Shown piece by piece: positions 1 through 7,245 of a stretch of DNA of 28,112 bases. Numbering within the stretch: position 1 is the stretch's first letter; every line of letters starts with the position of its first letter. The DNA comes from Thermoplasmata archaeon (GTDB lineage Archaea; Thermoplasmatota; Thermoplasmata; Lutacidiplasmatales; UBA184). The notes below the pieces were generated by a model. That model had not been told where the DNA came from. It made no database searches and saw only the letters and a list, made by a program, of their open reading frames with translations. Location: NCBI GenBank assembly GCA_021798415.1, contig JAJZGO010000009.1:1-28112 (forward strand), written 5' to 3'. A program made the translations under genes and the position numbers.

Positions 1-603
1 GACCGCGATGTCGGCCGCCGCGCGGACGGCCGCCGAGGAGGAGTTTAGCGCGACGCCCCCGCCGACGAGCGGGAACAGCTCGGCATCCGACGGGCCGTCC
101 CCGACGTGGGCGACCGCCGAGGGCGGCACGGCCGCGCGTGCGAGGAGGGCCGCGAGGCCCCGACGCTTGTCCGCCCCCACGCGCCCCACCGGGCCGATCG
201 GTCCCGCCCCGATCGGAGGGGTCGGGGTTCCCTCGGCGTCGTCGAAACCGAAGGTCGCTCGATACCAGTCCGTCACGTAGGTCGGGTTGTGCGTCAGGAG
301 GGCCGTCCGGCATCCGAGCGCGCGGAGGCGAGCGACCCCCGGATCGATCCCGTCGAGCTTCGGCGTGCGGGAGAGGACCTCCTCCACTTCGGAGAGCGTG
401 TGGCCCCGGGCGAGGGCGAGGAGCGCGGCGACGTAGTCGTTCCGATCGAACGCGCCGGCGCGGAGCTTATGGTCGATGCCCTCGTACTCGGGGATCCTCC
501 CGAAGGCCACGGCGACCTCTCGCCAGCCGTGGACGCGCGTGAGGGTCCCGTCGATATCGACGGTGACGAGCCGCCAGGGGAACGCCGACCCACAGGCGCT
601 CAC
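1..603 (-). CDS. HAD-superfamily phosphatase, SerB-like, 3' end cut by window edge
   Basis: A 201-codon open frame enters from the left edge. It carries the four HAD motifs in order: VDIDGT at residues 15-20 with Asp16 as expected nucleophile and Asp18 as acid/base, Thr in LLTHN near residue 104, Lys in ADKRRG near 146, and GDGPSDAEL near 170. This is the layout of archaeal HAD-IB phosphatases such as phosphoserine phosphatase, but no substrate can be named. The GTG start is chosen because it overlaps the stop of the preceding 75-aa gene by GTGA (600-603), a junction seen repeatedly in this window; the next residues lead straight into motif I. It is probably cotranscribed with the small membrane protein. 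The C-terminus lies outside the window. Confidence 0.82.
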   Translation of the reverse strand, partial: MSACGSAFPWRLVTVDIDGTLTRVHGWREVAVAFGRIPEYEGIDHKLRAGAFDRNDYVAALLALARGHTLSEVEEVLSRTPKLDGIDPGVARLRALGCRTALLTHNPTYVTDWYRATFGFDDAEGTPTPPIGAGPIGPVGRVGADKRRGLAALLARAAVPPSAVAHVGDGPSDAELFPLVGGGVALNSSSAAVRAAADIAV

Positions 604-827
604 GAGCGGCTGCCGACCCCCATCAAAATCCCCCCGACCCAGAGGGCGACGATCCCCACTGCGGCCACCGGGAGGACGGTCGCGAGGGGGCCCGGCGCCG
701 TCGGGAAGAGGATCGCGAGCAGGAAGAGCCCGACGAGCGTTAGGGCGAGCCCGAGGGAGATCTTCGCGGCCTTCGATAGCCCCCGCCGGTGCGCCCGGCC
801 GGGAGGGGGTGGAGGGGTCGTGGCCAT
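600..827 (-). CDS. small two-helix membrane protein, unknown function
   Basis: This gene encodes 75 residues. A proline-rich, basic N-terminus (MATTPPPPPGRAHRRG) is followed by two hydrophobic stretches at about residues 22-43 and 50-69, so it should span the membrane twice. No family is recognised. The start is supported by a TATA-like element whose centre lies 28 nt upstream of the ATG, which fits a leaderless transcript. The stop overlaps the GTG start of the HAD phosphatase gene. The antiporter gene ends 79 nt upstream on the same strand, so the three may be partly coexpressed, but the internal promoter suggests a second unit starts here. Confidence 0.68.
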   Translation of the reverse strand: MATTPPPPPGRAHRRGLSKAAKISLGLALTLVGLFLLAILFPTAPGPLATVLPVAAVGIVALWVGGILMGVGSRS

Positions 828-848
828 CGGACGGCCACGCGACGCCGG

Positions 849-858
849 GAAGATAACC
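849..858 (-). promoter_or_regulatory. TATA-like box before the 75-aa membrane protein gene
   Basis: On the minus strand the sequence reads GGTTATCTTC in a very GC-rich gap. Its centre is 28 nt from the ATG at 827, the distance expected for an archaeal box A with a leaderless transcript. Confidence 0.5.
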
Positions 859-906
859 GTAGCTGCGGCCGGGTCGACCGCGGTCCGTGCCGCCCGCGCC
901 GCCCTC

Positions 907-2202
907 CTAGAAGTCGGGCGGTGGGATCCACGCCTCGAGCGGGGCGTTCGCCGATTCCTCGTCGGCCTTCCGTCGCTCCGCCGGTATCGACCGCACGAAC
1001 GGCTTCGAACCGATCGGGGCGAGGAACGTCGTCACGAGACCGACGCCCGCGACCACCGTGTAGATCGTACGGGAGAAGATCCCCTGGTCGAGCAGGATGA
1101 CCGCCATCGCGAGCTCGACCGCGCCGCGGCTCGAGACGAGGAAGCCGGCGCCCAGCGACTCGTCCCGCGTCCAGCCGAGGCCGCGGGCGACCAGGCTCCC
1201 GGCCGCGACCTTCGATAGGAACGCGAACGCCCCGAGCAACGCGAAGACGAGCAAGGTGGCGGGCGAAGTGGCGAGGCTCCTCAGGTCCATCCCGAAGCCG
1301 ACGAGGGCGAAGAAGAGCGGGATGAAGAACCCCCAGGTGACCGCCTCGAAAACGAGGCTGATCGTGCGGTGCTGGCGGCGCCCCGCGCTCTCGGGGGTGA
1401 CGAGGATCCCGGCGTAGAACGCCCCGACGAGGAACGTGAGCCCGAGGAACTGGGAGTAGAGGGCCGCGCCGAGCGCGACCACCATCAGCACCGCGAACCC
1501 CGCCTCGGGGATCCGCCAGGTCTCTCGGAACCGCTCGGCCATCCGCCCCCAGACGCGGACCCGCCGGAGGCTCACGAGGGCCATGTGGACGAGGAGGACC
1601 GACGAGAGGAACAGCGCGACCGTGACGACCGCCGTCACGACGGCGAGGAGCGGGCTCCCGAGGTTCCCCTGGACCCTCAGAAGGACCGCGAAGACCGTCA
1701 CCGCGGCGAGCTCGTTCACGAGCGAGGTGTTCATGAGGACCGTGCCGAACCGGCTTCGAAACAGCCCGAACTCGCGCAGCATGATCGCGAGCACGGGAAG
1801 CGCGGTGATCGAGATCGTCAGCGAGACGAACAGCGCGGTCATGATCGATAGCCCCGGGTAGAGGAGGTGAACGACCAGGGTCCCGGTGAGGAACGGCGCG
1901 ACGAAGATCGCGACCCCCAGGAGCGCGGCCGGCCGGCCGGTCGAACGGATCTGCTGGGGCGTCACGGCGAGCCCGGCGGTCATGAGGATGAAGAACGTCG
2001 CGAGGAACTGGAGCCCCGAGAACGGCGTGGCGAGGCTCGAGAACCCGAGCAGCGACCCGAGGAACGTCGGGCCGATCACGATCCCGACCAGAAGCTGGCC
2101 GACCAGGGCCGCCTGGCCGAACCTGCTGAAGAGCTCACCGACCAGGACCGCGCAGGCGACGAGGAGGAAGAGCCCGACGAGGAAGAGGGTCGTGCTGTCC
2201 AC
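907..2202 (-). CDS. monovalent cation/proton antiporter (CPA2/KefB-like)
   Basis: The 431-aa product is almost entirely hydrophobic, with about twelve predicted membrane segments, and resembles the Na+/H+ exchanger domain of the CPA2 group (KefB/GerN/NapA-like). It would exchange Na+ or K+ for protons across the cytoplasmic membrane. The segment around residues 123-140 (SLTISITALPVLAIMLREFG) fits the crossed helix found in these transporters. At residues 163-164, where CPA2 proteins usually have an Asp-Asp or Asn-Asp pair, the sequence reads Asn-Glu (SLVNELAAV), which may alter ion coupling. There is no C-terminal TrkA-N/RCK nucleotide-binding domain; the protein ends soon after the last helix. 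The start is GTG; no better upstream start exists in frame. It is divergent from the SWIM gene. Confidence 0.85.
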   Translation of the reverse strand: MDSTTLFLVGLFLLVACAVLVGELFSRFGQAALVGQLLVGIVIGPTFLGSLLGFSSLATPFSGLQFLATFFILMTAGLAVTPQQIRSTGRPAALLGVAIFVAPFLTGTLVVHLLYPGLSIMTALFVSLTISITALPVLAIMLREFGLFRSRFGTVLMNTSLVNELAAVTVFAVLLRVQGNLGSPLLAVVTAVVTVALFLSSVLLVHMALVSLRRVRVWGRMAERFRETWRIPEAGFAVLMVVALGAALYSQFLGLTFLVGAFYAGILVTPESAGRRQHRTISLVFEAVTWGFFIPLFFALVGFGMDLRSLATSPATLLVFALLGAFAFLSKVAAGSLVARGLGWTRDESLGAGFLVSSRGAVELAMAVILLDQGIFSRTIYTVVAGVGLVTTFLAPIGSKPFVRSIPAERRKADEESANAPLEAWIPPPDF

Positions 2203-2300
2203 GGGTCCGGTCCGGACGGTGCCGAGCGGGTCGGCCGAATCTCGCGGCCGGTCGGTGGCCGGGCCCCGCCCGAGCCGTCGGCTTCGGGGCGTCGCCCGGG

Positions 2301-2316
2301 GATAACTAGGTTACTG
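2301..2316 (-). promoter_or_regulatory. AT-rich inverted repeat in the antiporter/SWIM divergent gap
   Basis: TAACTAGGTTA at 2303-2313 is an inverted repeat (arms TAAC and GTTA, 3-nt centre) standing out in GC-rich surroundings. Read on the minus strand it contains GTTATCC, like other TATA boxes here, and would give an antiporter leader of roughly 75 nt. It could instead be a regulator site. No stronger candidate promoter is visible closer to the antiporter start. Confidence 0.35.
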
Positions 2317-2350
2317 TCGAGCGGTCGGATCCCCCGGACCGCGCGGGGCC

Positions 2351-2358
2351 GTAATTAG
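2351..2358 (+). promoter_or_regulatory. TATA-like box before the SWIM gene
   Basis: GTAATTAG lies with its centre 27 nt upstream of the GTG at 2382, which supports both promoter function and a leaderless start at that GTG. Confidence 0.5.
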
Positions 2359-2381
2359 GGGCCGAGCCCCTCGGGCAAGGC

Positions 2382-2846
2382 GTGCGGCGACGGGCTCGGG
2401 AACCGGGTCCGACGCCGGCCGAGCGGAACCGCGCGGTCGGCGAGCGGAAGACCCGGGCCGTCGAGGAGCCGCTCGACGTCCGGTTGAGGACGCGCGAGGT
2501 CTACCCGATCCTCGAGGTCCGCAACCCGCTCCACGGGACCGCGTACCGGGTCCTCCTGCCCGAGTTCCCCGGGTCCGGGTCGGCCCTCTGTACGTGCACG
2601 GACTTCGCCCGCCGTGGCCTCGGGACGTGCAAGCACATCGAGGCGGGGGTCGCCTGGCTCGGCGAGCACCCGGACTCCCCGCCGCTCCTTCCGCCCCGGC
2701 GGGGGGGGGTCCGATCCGCGGCTGTCTGGAAGGAGGTCGACCGGAGGATCTCCGAAGGCTCCCGCGCGGGGATGCCCGAAAGCGAGCGGGTCCGCCGCGC
2801 CGGCGCCGTCCTCTTCGAGCGTCGACGGGGCGAGCCCGACCCGTAG
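2382..2846 (+). CDS. small SWIM zinc-finger protein
   Basis: This 154-residue protein has a SWIM-type zinc finger in the middle: CTCTDFARRGLGTCKH, with the pattern C-x-C-x(n)-C-x-H at about residues 70-85. SWIM domains bind zinc and are known from SNF2/DEAD helicases, MuDR transposases and archaeal RecA-paralogue partners, where they mediate DNA or protein contacts. Nothing catalytic is attached here; the rest is basic and charged. The GTG start agrees with a TATA-like box 27 nt upstream. The gene converges on tes with a 46-nt gap holding a GC hairpin. A role in nucleic-acid binding or repair is inference from the domain only. Confidence 0.75.
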   Translation: MRRRAREPGPTPAERNRAVGERKTRAVEEPLDVRLRTREVYPILEVRNPLHGTAYRVLLPEFPGSGSALCTCTDFARRGLGTCKHIEAGVAWLGEHPDSPPLLPPRRGGVRSAAVWKEVDRRISEGSRAGMPESERVRRAGAVLFERRRGEPDP

Positions 2847-2869
2847 AGAAGGAGGAAGGGGTTGGGAAG

Positions 2870-2885
2870 GGGCCGCCCGCGGCCC
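2870..2885. terminator. GC hairpin between convergent SWIM and tes genes
   Basis: GGGCCGC-CC-GCGGCCC forms a perfect 7-bp stem with a 2-nt centre in the 46-nt gap between two convergent stop codons. It lacks a clear T-tract on either side, so terminator function is tentative. Confidence 0.35.
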
Positions 2886-2892
2886 ACGCGGC

Positions 2893-4602
2893 CTAAGTCG
2901 ACATCCCGGGGGCGCTCTTCAACGCCCGGATCCGGTAGTACTCGGGGTCGACGATGACCTCGCCGTTGATCCCCATCGTCTCGATCGTCTTGAGCGGGGC
3001 GCCCGCCGACTTCTTGGCGGCCTGCCAGTCCGGGATCGGGATCGAGAACTTCTTCTCGACTTCGGTCCGGTAGATCGGGCCCGAGTTGTACGAGCAGAAC
3101 GGGATGACTCGCCCGTCCGGGACGGCGTAGTGGATGTCGCAGCGCATCAGCCGCTGGATGTCGTAGTCGTACGCGTCCTGGAAGTGCATGTTCCCGATGT
3201 AGAGCGTCCGCCACGTGAACTTCGCGACGGCCTCCTTGTTGCCCTCGGTGAAGATCGACGCGATCACGCGGACCGCGTTCTTCTCGTTGAGGCCCTCCGG
3301 GGCCTTCGAGAAGTCGAAGTACTTCGCGACGTCGTGCATCAAGCGGGCCCCCGCGACGGCGGTGCGGACGCGGGCGAACCGGGCGTCCCGGTACTTCTCG
3401 ATCATCGACTCGACGTTCTCGAAGAACCCGTCGACGTCCATGAACCGCGGAAGCGGGGTGATCTTCTGTCCGTCCTTCGAGATGAAGGCGAACGTGGCGC
3501 ACCCGCACCCGGGGTGGGTCGTCAGGGTCATCTTCTCTTCGCCGTGGATGATCGAGACGAGCTCACTGATCGGCGCGACCGACGGCACCGGGAAGAAGTC
3601 GGACTTCTCGAACGGCCCCTCCGTGCAGAGGATCCGAACGAGGTCGGACTGCGTGAACCGCATCTGGAAGCGGTCCTTGTCGGGAATGCGCGCCGTGAGC
3701 GCGACCGGCTGGAAGTTGACGCCGCGGACGACGTCGAGGTTGTCGATCGCGAACTTCACGGTCGGCCAGATCTCCTTCTCGTTGAACCCGCCGACGAGCG
3801 TGGGGACGAGGACGACGCTGAGCGGCTTGTCGGGCTTGCCGGCGGCCAGGTCGGACGCGGGCGAGTGGGTCTCGCGCGCCGCCTGGATCGCCTTCTGCTT
3901 CACCTTGAACAACGGGACCCCCCGGACCTTGCGGTAGATCTCGTCGTCCAGCCCGTCGAACTGGAGGTAGAGCGTGTGCAGCCCCGCGTCCCGGGCCGCC
4001 TGGGCGAAGCCCGGTTCGTTCGCGACGCGGATCCCGTTCGTGGCGACCTGGATCTGCTTGAAGCCGAGGTCCCGGGACATCGCGACCGCGTCCAGGAAGA
4101 GGGGCGAGAGGGTCGGTTCCCCGCCCGAGAACTGGACGGCGACCGTTCCGACCGGCTTCTGCTCCCGGAGCGTCTTCAGCATGAAGTGGATCTGCTCGCG
4201 GGTCGGCTCGAAGACGTAGCCGGCCGCGTTGGCGTTCGCGAAACAGACGGGGCACTTCAGATTGCAGCGGTTGGTGAGGTCGACGAGGGCAAGCCCCGTG
4301 TGGGACTTGTGGTGGCTGCACATCCCGCACGTGGTCGGGCACCCGCGGAACTTGTCGTAGTACGGGTTCTCGTATCCGACGCCGTCGTGGGCGTAGACCT
4401 CCATGCGCAGGTAGAAGTCGACGTCGTTCGAGATGATGTCCCAGAAGTACCCGTGGGCCCGGCACGTCTTCTCCATGATGACGCGGCCGTCCTTCTCGCG
4501 GACGATCGCGGGGATGACCTTGATGCACTCGGGGCAGACGGACGCCGTCTTCCTCGGCAGTCCGCGCGGCGCCTGGAACTCCTTCATCACACGTGCCGGC
4601 AT
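2893..4602 (-). CDS. tes: tetraether lipid synthase (radical SAM, Tes/GDGT-MAS family)
   Basis: The 569-aa product matches the MJ0619/MA_1486 family, shown to join phytanyl chains of archaeol-type lipids into tetraether (GDGT) lipids by radical chemistry at the membrane. The radical-SAM cluster motif CNLKCPVC gives Cys113, Cys117 and Cys120. Further Cys groups typical of the family precede it: Cys23/Cys26, Cys47 and Cys88/Cys92/Cys95 (GCPTTCGMC), proposed ligands of extra iron-sulfur centres, with more Cys near the C-terminus (GCGC and others). FSGGEPT is the SAM-binding GGE motif. The N-terminus LPRKTASVCPEC is family-typical. The ATG is preceded by AGGAG with 8-nt spacing; ATG at residue 6 is an alternative. 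The gene stands alone between convergent and divergent neighbours. Some relatives are mislabelled as pterin methyltransferases. Confidence 0.87.
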   Translation of the reverse strand: MPARVMKEFQAPRGLPRKTASVCPECIKVIPAIVREKDGRVIMEKTCRAHGYFWDIISNDVDFYLRMEVYAHDGVGYENPYYDKFRGCPTTCGMCSHHKSHTGLALVDLTNRCNLKCPVCFANANAAGYVFEPTREQIHFMLKTLREQKPVGTVAVQFSGGEPTLSPLFLDAVAMSRDLGFKQIQVATNGIRVANEPGFAQAARDAGLHTLYLQFDGLDDEIYRKVRGVPLFKVKQKAIQAARETHSPASDLAAGKPDKPLSVVLVPTLVGGFNEKEIWPTVKFAIDNLDVVRGVNFQPVALTARIPDKDRFQMRFTQSDLVRILCTEGPFEKSDFFPVPSVAPISELVSIIHGEEKMTLTTHPGCGCATFAFISKDGQKITPLPRFMDVDGFFENVESMIEKYRDARFARVRTAVAGARLMHDVAKYFDFSKAPEGLNEKNAVRVIASIFTEGNKEAVAKFTWRTLYIGNMHFQDAYDYDIQRLMRCDIHYAVPDGRVIPFCSYNSGPIYRTEVEKKFSIPIPDWQAAKKSAGAPLKTIETMGINGEVIVDPEYYRIRALKSAPGMST

Positions 4603-4610
4603 TCTCGTAA

Positions 4611-4615
4611 CTCCT
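4611..4615 (-). promoter_or_regulatory. Shine-Dalgarno site of tes
   Basis: AGGAG on the minus strand lies 8 nt before the ATG at 4602. This supports that start and suggests tes has a real 5' leader, unlike many first genes in this window. Confidence 0.5.
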
Positions 4616-4667
4616 GGTTCTCGACCCGCCCGTTAGGTTCGGGTCTGACTTGCCCACCCACGCCACC

Positions 4668-4677
4668 CTACATAATC
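4668..4677 (-). promoter_or_regulatory. candidate tes promoter
   Basis: The minus strand reads GATTATGTAG about 70 nt upstream of the tes start, in the only clearly A/T-rich part of the 230-nt divergent gap (4603-4832). A start site about 26 nt downstream would give a leader of about 45 nt containing the AGGAG site. Nothing else is recognised in this gap apart from the promoter of the plus-strand gene. Confidence 0.35.
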
Positions 4678-4796
4678 CATCTGTAGTTTAGCTCGCGACA
4701 AAAATGGCTATCCGTGACGGGGAGTGGCACGGTCCGGCGCGCTACATTCCGCCGAGAGCGACAACGACCGGAGGGGCCGATGCGCATGGCCCCACA

Positions 4797-4803
4797 CCTT
4801 ATC
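4797..4803 (+). promoter_or_regulatory. TATA-like box before the 174-aa protein gene
   Basis: CCTTATC is centred about 33 nt upstream of the ATG at 4833, fitting a nearly leaderless transcript and the choice of that ATG over one at 4704. Confidence 0.4.
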
Positions 4804-4832
4804 GTCCGCGACGCATCGGGGCGAGCGTTGCC

Positions 4833-5357
4833 ATGCCGGCCGCCCGCTCGCGCCGAACCCGTAAGGGCTCCGCCGCCGCCCGCCGACGCTCTCGCCCCTC
4901 CTCCGCGGCGCCCCGCTTCGTCGGCCGAGACCCCTCGCCGGTTCTCGAACGCTACCCCCCGAAGGATCCGGGCCTGGGCTCGCGGCCCGTCGTGACCGGG
5001 GCCCCCGCACGTCCCGCCCCTTCGTCGCTCCCCCCCGAGCCCGCACCGCCGGGCCCGACGGCGCCGCCCTCCGTGCCGCTGATCCGACTCGACCGGGCGT
5101 TCGACCTCGACGGCTTCTCCGAGCAACTGGGGGAAACCTCGATCCGGGTCACGGTCCCGCGCGAGGAGCTCTCGGAGGTCCTCCGACGGATCCTTGAGTT
5201 CACGGGGTTCGGGATCTACGTGTACTCGATCAGCGTCCGCCCGGCGCCCGCCGAGCTGTTGAAGAGCTACGTGGTCGAGCTCCAGCGGGTCGACTACTCG
5301 ACCGAGAAGGGCGCCTGGGTACCTTTCGTGGAGAAGGGAGCCCTAGATCCCCCCTAA
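4833..5357 (+). CDS. unknown protein, Pro/Ala-rich N-terminus plus conserved-looking C-terminal domain
   Basis: This 174-aa protein is not recognised. Residues 1 to about 80 are low in complexity, rich in Pro, Ala, Arg and Ser, and probably disordered. From about residue 82 (PLIRLDRAFDLDGF) to the end there is an ordinary folded sequence of about 90 residues with mixed helix and strand character, including a stretch IRVTVPREEL and an amphipathic segment ending FTGFGIYVYSISVRP. No Cys, signal peptide or membrane segment is present. An in-frame ATG at 4704 would add 43 residues, but codons 4704-4832 have many A/T third positions (about 15 of 43) unlike the gene, and a TATA-like box lies between. 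It converges on the ABC permease gene with a 27-nt gap. Confidence 0.6.
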   Translation: MPAARSRRTRKGSAAARRRSRPSSAAPRFVGRDPSPVLERYPPKDPGLGSRPVVTGAPARPAPSSLPPEPAPPGPTAPPSVPLIRLDRAFDLDGFSEQLGETSIRVTVPREELSEVLRRILEFTGFGIYVYSISVRPAPAELLKSYVVELQRVDYSTEKGAWVPFVEKGALDPP

Positions 5358-5380
5358 CACGCGTCGACGCCCGGCGCGTG
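5358..5380. terminator. stem-loop between convergent genes
   Basis: CACGCG and CGCGTG form a 6-bp stem around an 11-nt loop and fill most of the 27-nt gap between two convergent stop codons. There is no T-tract, so the function is tentative. Confidence 0.3.
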
Positions 5381-5384
5381 AGCC

Positions 5385-6221
5385 CTAGCGACGGGGGGCG
5401 AGCGCCCGGCGCGCGAGCAGCCCCGCGATCACGAACATCGCCCCCGCCCACGCGAGGAGGCCGAGGAGGTAGACCTCGGGCCCGTACGGGTAGAACGAGC
5501 GCGCCCCCGCGAACAGGTTCTCCCGGAGGACGTCGACCGCGAGCGTGATCGGGTTGAACGACGCGACGGTCTGGAACCACGCCGGCATCGTCCCCCACGG
5601 GTAGAGGGCGGCGCTCGTGAGGAGGACCGGCAGGTTGATCGTGTTCACGACCGCGAAGTACGACTGCGGCTGTTCGAGGGAGAAGCCGATCGCGAGGAAG
5701 AGCGCCGCGAACATCGCCGACAGGACCACGACGGCGAGGACGATCTCGACCGCCCCGAGCACAGTGACCGAAGCGGTGATCTCGAGCCCGCTCAGCCCGA
5801 GGTGGCCGAGGAGGACCGAGAGCCCGAGGACGAGGAAGGCGAGGCCGATCGGCTGGATCGACCCGGCGACCAGGCGCGCCCCGAAGATCGAGGCGGCCGG
5901 GGCCGGCGTGGCGGCGGTCCGCTTGAGGATCCCGAAGAGACGGTCGAAGATCACGTTCGCGCCGATGAAGAGCGTGGCCGTGACCGAGACGAAGCCGGTC
6001 ATGCCGGCCGCGAAGTACGAGAAGTAGCTCGGGGCGCCGCGGAACGCGGCCAGGAAGTACGCGGGATCGACCCGGCCGCCGCCGAGGTTCTGGAGGTTGA
6101 ACGCCTGGCCGAACAGGATCAGGTAGAGGACCGGCAGGAGGAGCGAGGTCAGGATGGCGCCCGGATTCCGGGCGAGCCTCAGGAGCTCGCGGCGGGTGAG
6201 GGCCACGAACTCGCGGATCAT
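5385..6221 (-). CDS. ABC-2 type transporter permease
   Basis: The 278-aa product has the ABC2_membrane architecture: a short cytoplasmic start (MIREFVALTRRELLRLARNP), a first membrane helix at about residues 24-42, then a long connecting stretch and five further hydrophobic segments, six in all. Such permeases (DrrB/NodJ-like) pair with one ATPase type to export drugs, lipids or polysaccharides. The ATG overlaps the stop of the ATPase gene by ATGA (6218-6221), so the two are cotranslated and surely form one transporter. The substrate cannot be told from sequence; control by a PadR regulator suggests a toxic compound or membrane stress signal. Confidence 0.85.
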   Translation of the reverse strand: MIREFVALTRRELLRLARNPGAILTSLLLPVLYLILFGQAFNLQNLGGGRVDPAYFLAAFRGAPSYFSYFAAGMTGFVSVTATLFIGANVIFDRLFGILKRTAATPAPAASIFGARLVAGSIQPIGLAFLVLGLSVLLGHLGLSGLEITASVTVLGAVEIVLAVVVLSAMFAALFLAIGFSLEQPQSYFAVVNTINLPVLLTSAALYPWGTMPAWFQTVASFNPITLAVDVLRENLFAGARSFYPYGPEVYLLGLLAWAGAMFVIAGLLARRALAPRR

Positions 6222-7237
6222 CGTCGCCCCCGGCCGAACGCCTCCCGCACCTGGCCAATGCGGACGGCGCGATCGGTGGCGGTCGCCCCTTCGTCCTCGC
6301 GGAACTCCCGGCCGGTGAACTCTAGGAAGACCTCGTCGAGGCTCGGGCGCTTCAGCGAGACCCCGGTGAGCCCGATCCCGGCCCGGGTGCAGGCGTCCAC
6401 GAGCAGCGGGATGAGCGCCTCTCCCCGGGGGGCCTTCACCCGGTACGCCTCCTCCTGGCGGGTCGCCGAGACGACCCCCGGTACGGCGGAGAGCACCTTC
6501 GCCACCTCGGGGTCGCTGCGAACGGTCCGGACCGTCACGACGTCGCCGCCGAGTCGGTCCTTGAGCTCGGACGGGGTCCCCATCGCGACCAGGCGGCCGT
6601 GGTCGATGATCGCGAGACGCTCGCAGATCGCATCCGCCTCGTCGAGGTAGTGGGTCGTCACGAAGATCGTCATGCCGCGGTCCTTGCGGAGTTCCTGGAC
6701 GTACTGCCAGAACCCGGCGCGTCCTTGGGGGTCGAGGCCGAGGGTCGGTTCGTCCAAGAAGAGGACGCGGGGAGCGTGGATGATGCCGACCGCGAGCTCG
6801 AGGCGGCGGCGCATCCCGCCCGAGTACGTCTTCACGAGCCGGTCGGCGGCGTCGCCGATCTGCAGCCGCTCGAGGAGGGAGTCGATCCGCGGGCGCGATT
6901 CGGCCCGGGGCACCCGGAACAACGCGGCGGCGAGCTCGAGATTCTCCCGGCCGGTCAGGTCAGGGTCGGCCGTCGATTCCTGGAAGACGATCCCGATCCG
7001 CTGCTTGATGGCCGCCGGGTCACGGAAGACGTCCACGCCGTCGACCACCGCACGTCCGCTCGTGGGCACGAGACCGGCCGTGAGCATCGAGACCGTGGTC
7101 GTCTTGCCGGCGCCGTTCGGTCCGAGGAAGCCAAACGCCTCGCCCGGCATCACCGAGAAGGAGACGTCCTCGACGGCCCGGACCTTCCCGTTGTAGGTCT
7201 TCGATAGGTGCTCGACCCGGATCGCCGACTCGAGCAT
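6218..7237 (-). CDS. ABC transporter ATP-binding protein (DrrA-like)
   Basis: This 339-aa ATPase energises the adjacent permease. It has Walker A GPNGAGKTT (residues 39-47), a Q-loop in VFQES, the ABC signature YSGGMRRR, Walker B VLFLDEPT followed by LGLDP, and the switch His in VTTHYLDEAD. After the ATPase core, a C-terminal region of about 100 residues resembles the accessory domain of drug-export ATPases (DrrA/CcmA type). The reading frame stays open upstream, but the ATG at 7237 is preferred because the homologous region begins there and it follows the padR stop by 8 nt. Gene order padR-ATPase-permease with an ATGA overlap to the permease indicates one operon. Confidence 0.9.
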   Translation of the reverse strand: MLESAIRVEHLSKTYNGKVRAVEDVSFSVMPGEAFGFLGPNGAGKTTTVSMLTAGLVPTSGRAVVDGVDVFRDPAAIKQRIGIVFQESTADPDLTGRENLELAAALFRVPRAESRPRIDSLLERLQIGDAADRLVKTYSGGMRRRLELAVGIIHAPRVLFLDEPTLGLDPQGRAGFWQYVQELRKDRGMTIFVTTHYLDEADAICERLAIIDHGRLVAMGTPSELKDRLGGDVVTVRTVRSDPEVAKVLSAVPGVVSATRQEEAYRVKAPRGEALIPLLVDACTRAGIGLTGVSLKRPSLDEVFLEFTGREFREDEGATATDRAVRIGQVREAFGRGRR

Positions 7238-7245
7238 CGCGCCCC

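Noticed and set aside
1008..1020. CTTCGAACCGAT resembling a tRNA T-arm
   Set aside because: It lies inside the antiporter coding sequence and has no matching acceptor or anticodon arms.
2614..4686. 690-codon plus-strand open frame opposite tes
   Set aside because: It is the antisense shadow of a well-conserved radical-SAM gene in GC-rich DNA; its translation is a low-complexity run of Arg, Asp, Val and Glu without any domain.
4704..4832. Upstream ATG extension of the 174-aa protein
   Set aside because: About a third of its third codon positions are A or T, unlike the gene, and a TATA-like box lies within it; ATG 4833 is a better start, though 4704 cannot be fully excluded.
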